A program made the translations under genes and the position numbers. This document shows, piece by piece, positions 1-4,646 of a stretch of DNA of 5,996 nucleotides. The notes below the pieces were generated by a model, which was not told the DNA's origin, did no database searches, and saw only the letters and a program-made list of their open reading frames with translations. Location: the NCBI GenBank assembly GCA_044375105.1, contig JBILNK010000225.1:1-5996 (forward strand), in the 5' to 3' direction. Within the stretch, counting starts at the first letter, position 1. Every line of letters starts with the position of its first letter. Source of the stretch: JBIKLM01 sp044375105. GTDB taxonomy: Bacteria > Planctomycetota > UBA1135 > GCA-002686595.

Positions 1-24
1 GGGGCGCCACTCTCTCTGAGCCTG

Positions 25-1890
25 TCAGTCCACGAACCAGCCCAGGGCCGCGAGCCAATCCTTGGTTGTGGGCCCAGCCGATCGCCGGTCGCTCTGGACC
101 CTCGGCGGCGCCGCTGAAGAGCGCTGCGCGCGGCGCTCCAGGAAGGCTTCGAGTTCGTCGAGGCGCCCCGGCGCCAACGGGCGCGGGTCGAGTTCGCCGG
201 GATCGAGGGTCAGATCGAAGTCCAGCACCTGGGGAGCCCCGCGCTGCGAAGCATGCTCCGCGGGGGGCCGGAGCACGACCTTGTGGCGGCCGCGCAGGCT
301 GGCGGCCGCCGGCGCCTGGCCCGGCCACCAGGCGAATAGGCTCTGGCCGGCCTGCCCAGGGGGCAGGCGCGGTGCTCGGCTCTGGCCAGCGAACAGGTCG
401 CGGCCGGCGAGCCCCGGAGGCGGCGTGAGCCCGGCTGCCAGCATCAGGGTTGGTGCCAGATCCAGTCCGCTGGCCAGCAGTTCGGTGCTCCCGGCCCCGC
501 GGCCCGGCAGGCGCAGGAACAAGGGCACGTGCAGCTGCTCTTCGTACAGGGAGATCGCCGGCCCCAGGCGGCCGCGCTCGCCCAGTTCGAAGCCGGCGCT
601 GGCCGTGAGGGCCAATGCACTGCGCTCGAAGAGTCCGCGGGATTCGAGGGCGCGCAGCACAGCGCCGAGCTCGGCGTCCAGGCTGCGCAGCAGGGCGTCG
701 TAGCGCTCGCTGGCGCGCTGCCGTGCCGCTGGCGACAACCGCCCTGGCGCCTCGGCACGATCCAGCTGGGCGGCGATCTCCACATCCTCCGCGCTCGCTC
801 CTGCGCTGTCGACCGCGTCGGATCGGACCGCCTCCGGCTGCAGGCGCGCCAGACCGGCCGCGTGGAGGCACAGGAAAAACGGCTGATCGCCGCAGCGCTC
901 GACCCACTCGATCGCTGTTTGGGCCGCACCGCCCTCGGGCCATTCGGCCACCAGATCGAAGCCATGCCCCCAGCCAAATTCCGTCGCTGCCGAGCTCCAG
1001 ACCGCGGTCTCGAAGCCCTGGCGAGCGAGCCAGATCGGCAGGGATTCTGCGGGCGTCGCGCCTGGTTCGACCCAGCGACCGAGCAGCAAGCTGGCGCGGC
1101 TCACGGCGGGATCCGGGCCGGGGGCCCAGCAGCGCTCGAAGCGCCACGAGCGGGCCGAGAGCCCATCGAATGCCGGCGTGGCCTGGCGCCGCTGGCCATA
1201 GGCGCCGAGCTGGTCGGCGCGCAGCCCATCGATACAGATCAGCACGATGTTGTCCGCGCGTCGACGGGGCCGCGGATCCTGGGGCAAGGGCCCGGGAGCG
1301 CCCACCAGGCGCGGTTCGCCCAGGGCGATCCGGCCCAGCCCCCCGAACGCTTCGAAGCCGATTTCCACCGTCGCGCCGACCCACGCGTCGGGCAGTTCGA
1401 GCTCCAGATCGCGCCAGCCGCCCTCGGCCGCGAGCCCCTGCGCCTCTTCGAACAGGACCCGGGACGGGCCGCCTTCCGGGGCGGCCTCGATGCGCAGCCC
1501 GGTCTCAGCCCCTTCCGCCGCAACCTCGCCCGGCGCTAGCCCGGGGGCTGGACAGGTCAGGGAGAGCCGCAGGCGGGGCGCCTCGAGGGGCAGGGGCGAG
1601 GCGCAACGCAGCGGCCGGCCCACCTCGATCCAGCGCGCGCGGCGACCGGCGCCCCCGGCGACGACCCAGTCCACCTCCGCCGGCAGCTCCAGGCCGCGCG
1701 CCCCGACCTCCCCTTCGGCGAGGGCCGCGGGCAATTCCAGTTCCGCCGGGCCTCGGCGCCACACGGCGCCGTCGAACAGGCGCTGCACGCCGCCCGCGGG
1801 CCGGGGCTCGCTGCAGCCCAGGGCCGCGGCCAACAGCGGGGCCAGGGCCCGGCCGAGGCGCCATGGGGACGGGCGTTGCGGGGCGGTCAC
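25..1890 (-). CDS. Sulfatase/alkaline-phosphatase-fold lipoprotein, predicted catalytically inactive
   Basis: This encodes 621 residues with a GTG start (1888-1890) and TGA stop (25-27). The N-terminus is basic, then hydrophobic (about residues 11-25), and ends in AALGC, so Cys26 is a probable lipidation site and the protein is predicted to be exported and membrane-anchored. Residues ~30-205 look like a beta-rich accessory domain. From ~213 the sulfatase fold is plain: NIVLICIDGLRADQLGAYG (214-232), SRASLLLGR (264-272), FFLCLH (338-343), YDALLRSLDAELG (397-409), LYEEQLHVPLFLRLPG (448-463), and a C-terminal RGRHKVVL and LDPGELDP stretch. The catalytic positions are mostly lost. The nucleophile site that is Cys/Ser/Thr in the family is Pro261. 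The usual TSDHGE reads TASAGF (429-434), removing the metal-binding Asp and His. The usual DPHxPY after FFL.LH is missing, and the later HG..LYEE His is Pro444. Asp221 and Arg265 remain. Fold assignment is firm; inactivity is inferred. No Shine-Dalgarno is visible upstream. Confidence 0.9.
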   Translation of the reverse strand: MTAPQRPSPWRLGRALAPLLAAALGCSEPRPAGGVQRLFDGAVWRRGPAELELPAALAEGEVGARGLELPAEVDWVVAGGAGRRARWIEVGRPLRCASPLPLEAPRLRLSLTCPAPGLAPGEVAAEGAETGLRIEAAPEGGPSRVLFEEAQGLAAEGGWRDLELELPDAWVGATVEIGFEAFGGLGRIALGEPRLVGAPGPLPQDPRPRRRADNIVLICIDGLRADQLGAYGQRRQATPAFDGLSARSWRFERCWAPGPDPAVSRASLLLGRWVEPGATPAESLPIWLARQGFETAVWSSAATEFGWGHGFDLVAEWPEGGAAQTAIEWVERCGDQPFFLCLHAAGLARLQPEAVRSDAVDSAGASAEDVEIAAQLDRAEAPGRLSPAARQRASERYDALLRSLDAELGAVLRALESRGLFERSALALTASAGFELGERGRLGPAISLYEEQLHVPLFLRLPGRGAGSTELLASGLDLAPTLMLAAGLTPPPGLAGRDLFAGQSRAPRLPPGQAGQSLFAWWPGQAPAAASLRGRHKVVLRPPAEHASQRGAPQVLDFDLTLDPGELDPRPLAPGRLDELEAFLERRAQRSSAAPPRVQSDRRSAGPTTKDWLAALGWFVD

Positions 1891-1896
1891 AGCGGC

Positions 1897-1902
1897 AGGA
1901 TA
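1897..1902 (-). promoter_or_regulatory. Candidate -10 element (TATCCT) for the lipoprotein gene, leaderless arrangement
   Basis: On the minus strand TATCCT fits TANNNT and lies 6 nt before the GTG start at 1890. A -10 at this distance would put the transcription start at or next to the start codon, which agrees with the absence of a Shine-Dalgarno. No convincing -35 is visible. The motif is short, so this is inference from position and from the matching motif on the other side of the spacer. Confidence 0.35.
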
Positions 1903-1954
1903 GCGGACCGGGCTGGGGGCCCCGGAGCCCGCGGACGCGGCCGCGCCGCGGGGC

Positions 1955-1960
1955 TATGCT
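1955..1960 (+). promoter_or_regulatory. Candidate -10 element (TATGCT) for the downstream small-gene pair, leaderless arrangement
   Basis: TATGCT matches TATAAT at four of six positions and lies 7 nt before the ATG at 1968, so transcription could begin at the A of the start codon. It overlaps the alternative ATG at 1956, which argues for 1968 as the true start. No clear -35 is seen in the very GC-rich upstream sequence. Confidence 0.35.
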
Positions 1961-1967
1961 GCGCGCC

Positions 1968-2447
1968 ATGTTCGACCTGGAGCGCCTCGAGCCGAAGAGC
2001 CGCGATTTTGCGCGGGAACTGCTGCGCGCCCGGCCCCAACTCAAGCGTTTCGCCCGCGATGAGGAGCGTCCGGGCGGGGGCCGCTTCCTGCTGCTCTCGA
2101 TCCCGCTCGAGTCGGGGCGCGCCGAGCGCCTGATCGTCGATACGGGCGACAGCGAGCGCATCGTGCTGCGCCTGGGGCGCTGGTCCGCGGAATTCCACGC
2201 CCCGCAGCGCGGCGGCCGCAGCAGCCAGGCCGGCGCGGCTTTAGACCTGCTCGAAGAGTTCCTCGACGGCGAGGCGATCCTGTGGGTCAGAACCCGCGCC
2301 GGCCGCTACGGCGGAGGCGGCGTCCTGCGGGAGGCCCGCGAAGGGGAGCGCCTGCGCGCCGCCCTGGCACCCGGAGAATCGCTCGAGTTCTTGTCCTTCG
2401 ACGGCAGCCGCGACGACCTGCGCCATGGCCCCGCGGCCGTCCCCTAG
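1968..2447 (+). CDS. Unrecognised 159-aa protein, first of a tandem pair
   Basis: The frame begins MFDLERLEPKSRDFARELL and ends DDLRHGPAAVP before TAG (2445-2447). I do not recognise the family with confidence. There is no signal peptide or membrane segment, so it is probably cytosolic. The order of elements is: a charged N-terminal helix (1-30), strands at ~40-47 (FLLLSIPL) and 55-69, a Trp motif LGRWSAEFH (69-77), a helix at ~88-101 (ALDLLEEFLDG), a strand ILWVRTR (104-110), a Gly run, and a C-terminal strand LEFLSF (139-144). The same order occurs in the next gene, so the two look like diverged paralogs. The layout, a GRW.aeFH-like motif followed by a helix and a strand ending in a Gly/Ser-rich turn, loosely recalls small immunity-type proteins from polymorphic toxin loci, but no toxin gene is visible here. 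ATG 1956 (four residues longer) is possible but overlaps a candidate -10. No Shine-Dalgarno is present. GC-rich wobble usage supports coding. Confidence 0.75.
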   Translation: MFDLERLEPKSRDFARELLRARPQLKRFARDEERPGGGRFLLLSIPLESGRAERLIVDTGDSERIVLRLGRWSAEFHAPQRGGRSSQAGAALDLLEEFLDGEAILWVRTRAGRYGGGGVLREAREGERLRAALAPGESLEFLSFDGSRDDLRHGPAAVP

Positions 2448-2490
2448 CCCGACACCCGCGCCCGACACCCGCGCCCGACACCTCTGCCCG
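2447..2490. repeat. 13-bp tandem repeat, about three copies
   Basis: The unit gcccgacacccgc occurs exactly at 2447-2459 and 2460-2472. A third copy at 2473-2485 differs in its last three bases (tct in place of cgc), and a partial gcccg follows at 2486-2490. It begins at the last base of the upstream gene's TAG and fills most of the space before the ATG at 2506. Thirteen is not a multiple of three, so a change in copy number would shift the frame of anything translated through it. Confidence 0.8.
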
Positions 2491-2505
2491 CCGCCGCCGC
2501 CGACC

Positions 2506-3009
2506 ATGCCGATCGACGACCAGCAACTGGCCAGCCTCGACGAGTACAGCCGCGCTTTCGCCGCGCGCGCCTTCGCCGCCCATCCAGACTGGCGCGAATC
2601 CGCCTGGGCCGAGATCGAAGAGGGCGAGGACGAGCCCTTCCTGGTGATCCAGTTCGAAGCTCCGAGCGAGCGCGGCTTCGACCTCGAGCTCTCGACCTAC
2701 GCCGGCGAGGCAACCCTCTCCAGCCACTTCTGGCACGCCCACGCCTCGACCCTCGAGGGCCTGGCCAACCCGGACGGCGATCCGGACGAAGTCGCCGCCA
2801 TCCTGGCCCTGACCCAGCGGCTGCTGAGCGACAAGCTGCGCCTCTACACGCGTTTCGACGACGGCGAATGGCACTCCTCGGGCCTGCTCGACAGCGACGC
2901 CGCCGAGGCCGCCCTCGAGCGCGGGCTGCCGCCCAATGCCTGGGTGCAGATCCGCTCCCACAGCGGCCGCCTGGGCACCGACCGCGGCCGCGGCCCGCGC
3001 CCCGAATGA
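2506..3009 (+). CDS. Unrecognised acidic 167-aa protein, second of a tandem pair
   Basis: The frame starts MPIDDQQLASLDEYSRAF and ends GRGPRPE before TGA. I do not recognise a named family. It is acidic, has no signal peptide or membrane segment, and is probably cytosolic. An N-terminal helix (6-30) is followed by strands PFLVIQFEA (44-52) and FDLELST (58-64), a Trp/His cluster SSHFWHAH (72-79), a helix EVAAILALTQRLLSD (95-109), a strand LRLYTRF (111-117), the turn DGEWHSSGLL (119-128), and a strand AWVQIRSHSG (145-154). Residues 99-128 align without gaps to residues 91-120 of the preceding protein, including the R..DG/R.AG turn and a following aromatic. The His-rich FWHAH motif could bind a metal or simply be structural. 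ATG 2506 was chosen because the in-frame ATG at 2425 would overlap the upstream gene and add a Pro-rich leader encoded by the tandem repeat. No Shine-Dalgarno is visible, so translation may be coupled to the preceding gene, 58 bp upstream. Confidence 0.75.
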   Translation: MPIDDQQLASLDEYSRAFAARAFAAHPDWRESAWAEIEEGEDEPFLVIQFEAPSERGFDLELSTYAGEATLSSHFWHAHASTLEGLANPDGDPDEVAAILALTQRLLSDKLRLYTRFDDGEWHSSGLLDSDAAEAALERGLPPNAWVQIRSHSGRLGTDRGRGPRPE

Positions 3010-3364
3010 GCGCCGCAGCCGGCGACTTCTGAAGCTCGTGGCAGCAACAGCGGTCCGCAAGCGCCCGAAAGCCCGCAGGGTCCGACCTCACGGCCTCGCG
3101 AGAACCCAGGAACTCCAGCGCCCGGAGCGGAACCGGGGCAGGCCGGGCGCCCCTAGGCGGATGCCCCGATTCGCCCAAGGACGCGTGAACTCCAGCACAG
3201 CGCCTCTTTTCGCCAGCCCCGGAAGCTGGGCGAGCGAAAAATCTCGAACGCCCTCAGCCCCACGGGCCTCTGCGGTCATGGAGCGGCGCCGTGGGCCGAT
3301 CGATGGATCCGGGGGCGCCTTCGGCAACCGCCCCAAACAAAGCGGTGCTGCTGCGGGGGGCAGC
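3010..3364. other. Convergent intergenic region with no supported gene
   Basis: This lies between the 3' ends of the plus-strand small-gene pair and the minus-strand operon. Open frames cross it on both strands, including 82 codons on the minus strand (3088-3336), but their translations are Arg/Pro/Gly-rich, show no domain, and have no start context, so I do not call them. Its composition is slightly less extreme than the flanking genes, with short A and T runs near 3205-3245 and 3333-3341. It contains an imperfect hairpin at 3207-3240 and a 7-bp inverted repeat (3259-3265 with 3289-3295). It may be a spacer with transcript-ending signals or a decayed sequence. Confidence 0.6.
3207..3240. repeat. 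Imperfect inverted repeat (hairpin) in the convergent spacer
   Basis: TTTTCG (3207-3212) pairs with CGAAAA (3235-3240), and CCAGC (3213-3217) pairs with GCTGG (3225-3229), with a 7-nt loop and a one-sided 5-nt bulge (3230-3234). The T run is on the 5' side and the A run on the 3' side in both directions, so no U-tract follows the stem. It is therefore not a canonical intrinsic terminator. Its midpoint position between convergent genes suggests a role in transcript ends, which is inference. Confidence 0.45.
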
Positions 3365-3378
3365 TCAGCGCTGCAGCA
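3335..3378 (-). terminator. Weak candidate terminator at the end of the minus-strand operon
   Basis: In the minus-strand transcript TGCTGC (from 3378) can pair with GCAGCA (ending at 3346), followed after a short CCGC by TTTGTTT. The 5' arm lies within the last codons of the cytochrome gene, the loop is long (21 nt), and a competing internal 5-bp stem exists. The position is right for ending the operon, but the structure is weak. Confidence 0.22.
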
Positions 3379-3727
3379 GATAGCGCGCCAGCAAAAGGCG
3401 ATCGCCTTCGCTCAGGCTGCCCTGGGCGGCCATCGGCAGCGGGTACTTGGCCGCTTGCTGCGCCAAGCGCGCGTCCTGCTGGACGAACGGGCTCGGGTCG
3501 GCGATGAAGCCAGCCAGGCGCTCGGCGTCCCAGTGCGCCGCCAGGCCCTGCAGGGCGGGCCCTGCGACGCCCCCTTCGCCGTTCTGACCGTGGCACAGGG
3601 TGCAGCCGGCGGATTGGAACAGGGACTTGCCCCGGGCCAGATCCGCATCGCCCGCGCCGGGGGCCTCGGAGCTGGAGCAGGATCCGAGGGACAGCACGGC
3701 GAGCAACCAGGGGAGCGGGGTCTTCAT
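3365..3727 (-). CDS. Small monoheme cytochrome c lipoprotein
   Basis: This is a 120-residue protein with ATG at 3725-3727 and TGA at 3365-3367. The start is MKTPLPWLLAVLSLGSC: a short basic n-region, a hydrophobic core and the lipobox LGSC, so Cys17 should be lipidated after export, followed by a Ser/Ala/Gly linker (18-28). The mature part is a class I c-type cytochrome: an N-terminal helix (ADLARGKSLFQSAGC), the heme attachment motif CTLCH (42-46, His46 as proximal ligand), GPALQGL (56-62), and a likely distal ligand Met89 in LPMAAQGSLSEGDR, followed by the C-terminal helix LLLARYLLQR. All expected elements are present for a compact single-heme domain of about 90 residues. It should carry electrons at the periplasmic face of a membrane; its partner is unknown. 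It lies 74 bp downstream of the phosphoribosyltransferase-like gene, with a hairpin between. There is no Shine-Dalgarno before the ATG; the sequence there is pyrimidine-rich. The frame stays open far upstream, but only this ATG gives a signal peptide. Confidence 0.9.
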   Translation of the reverse strand: MKTPLPWLLAVLSLGSCSSSEAPGAGDADLARGKSLFQSAGCTLCHGQNGEGGVAGPALQGLAAHWDAERLAGFIADPSPFVQQDARLAQQAAKYPLPMAAQGSLSEGDRLLLARYLLQR

Positions 3728-3748
3728 CGGAAGGAACCGGTGTGGGGA

Positions 3749-3764
3749 CCAGGCCGGAGCCTGG
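3749..3764 (-). other. Intercistronic cUNCGg-type hairpin
   Basis: A perfect 6-bp stem closes on a tetraloop: on the minus strand CCAGGC-TCCG-GCCTGG. The loop with its closing pair is c(UCCG)g, which fits the exceptionally stable UNCG tetraloop class in RNA. It sits between the phosphoribosyltransferase-like gene and the cytochrome gene. No U-tract follows, so it is more likely to affect RNA processing or stability than to be an intrinsic terminator. Confidence 0.5.
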
Positions 3765-3801
3765 CGTGCAGGGTTCGCTGGCAGGCCGGGGGGCGCCGGT
3801 C

Positions 3802-4632
3802 TCAAACCCAGGCGTTGTTGAGCAGCTCGCCGATGCCGCCGGCGCCGGGCACGATGTAGCTGTGGGCGTCCAGGCCGCGCTCCTCGCTCCAGCGCTCGCC
3901 GGGGCGCAGGGCCAGGACCTCGCGCGGGGAGAGGCCGCGGTCCAGCCGGCCGGCCACCACGCACAGCTCGCGGTCGAAAGCGAGCACGCGGCGCAGGTAC
4001 TCGGGCGTGGCGATCAGCGGCAGCAGCAGCACCTGGCGGGGACGGCCGTGGTGCTCGAAGTAGTGCTCGAGCACGCGCACGGTGGTGCCGCCGGTGGCGC
4101 CCATCGGATCGGGCAGGATCAGCAGCGCGCCCTCGACGGAGCCGCCGATCTTGCTGCCGGTGAGTTCGACGCCGATCACGCGCCCCTCCGCATCGGCGCG
4201 GCGCGCGAGATTGAGGTGGTCGAGGCGCAGCTGGTCCTCGGGCAGCAGCTCGCCGAGCAGCTCGAAGCAGGTCTGGGCCGGCACGATGCCGCCGCGGATC
4301 ACGTCCACCAGGACGATCCGCAACTCGGGATCCAGGGCCTGGGCGGAGAGGCGGCCCGCAGGCCCGGCGCTGGCGGCCATGCGCGTGTCCACCTCGAGCG
4401 AGCGTCTCGGGAGACGGCGATCGAGGGCCGCGGACAGGAGCTGGGCGTAGGCGGCGCGCAGATGGCGCAGCAGCTCGGCGCGCCCGCAGGCGGGCTGCGA
4501 CAGCTTGAAGAGGCGCGTCGCCAGGCAAGCGCTGTCCAGCAAGGTCACACGCGGACCGTACGCGTGGTCGAGCTCGCCCGTGCAGGCGGCGCCGGCGGCG
4601 GCGGCTCGGTGGGCACTGGGCTTGGGGTCCAT
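3802..4632 (-). CDS. Uracil-phosphoribosyltransferase-like protein, divergent
   Basis: This encodes 276 residues with ATG at 4630-4632 and TGA at 3802-3804. It belongs to the type I phosphoribosyltransferase fold and resembles uracil phosphoribosyltransferase (UPRT), which makes UMP from uracil and PRPP. Recognisable parts in order are: an N-terminal helical region (~25-70), VLVDVIRGGIVPA (107-119, counterpart of the UPRT LRAG segment), the PRPP-binding loop LPDPMGATGGTT (173-184), VLLLPLIATPE (201-211), a DRGLS segment (231-235), and the C-terminal YIVPGAGGIGE (259-269). In typical UPRT the last motif is YI.PG.GD.GD; here both Asp positions are changed (Gly266, Glu269), and roughly 17 extra residues separate DRGLS from YIVPG. 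The protein is longer than E. coli Upp (about 208 residues) because of this insertion and an N-terminal extension. The base may therefore differ from uracil. It is predicted to be cytosolic and lies 14 bp after the aminotransferase gene, so co-transcription is very likely. No strong Shine-Dalgarno precedes the ATG. Confidence 0.85.
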   Translation of the reverse strand: MDPKPSAHRAAAAGAACTGELDHAYGPRVTLLDSACLATRLFKLSQPACGRAELLRHLRAAYAQLLSAALDRRLPRRSLEVDTRMAASAGPAGRLSAQALDPELRIVLVDVIRGGIVPAQTCFELLGELLPEDQLRLDHLNLARRADAEGRVIGVELTGSKIGGSVEGALLILPDPMGATGGTTVRVLEHYFEHHGRPRQVLLLPLIATPEYLRRVLAFDRELCVVAGRLDRGLSPREVLALRPGERWSEERGLDAHSYIVPGAGGIGELLNNAWV

Positions 4633-4646
4633 CCCGGGGAGCTGGC

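Noticed and set aside
529..1539. Long plus-strand open frame (336 codons) opposite the lipoprotein gene
   Set aside because: It is the antisense shadow of a GC-rich gene; its translation shows no domain, whereas the minus-strand frame carries clear sulfatase-fold motifs and a lipobox.
1956..1967. ATG at 1956 as the start of the first small gene
   Set aside because: It lies within the candidate -10 hexamer and adds only MLRA; ATG 1968 fits the leaderless arrangement better.
2425..2505. ATG at 2425 as the start of the second small gene
   Set aside because: It would overlap the upstream gene and add a Pro-rich leader encoded by a tandem repeat, with no ribosome binding site; reported only as a possible alternative in the repeat finding.
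3207..3240. Bidirectional intrinsic terminator between convergent genes
   Set aside because: The T run precedes the stem in both directions and pairs with the A run, so no U-tract follows the hairpin; kept only as an inverted repeat.
3088..3336. 82-codon minus-strand open frame in the convergent spacer
   Set aside because: There is no domain, no start context and atypical composition; open frames of this length are common by chance at this GC content.
3365..4528. Extension of the cytochrome frame upstream to 387 codons
   Set aside because: Everything before the ATG at 3727 is an Arg/Ala/Pro-rich shadow of the phosphoribosyltransferase gene; the signal peptide and lipobox begin exactly at 3727.
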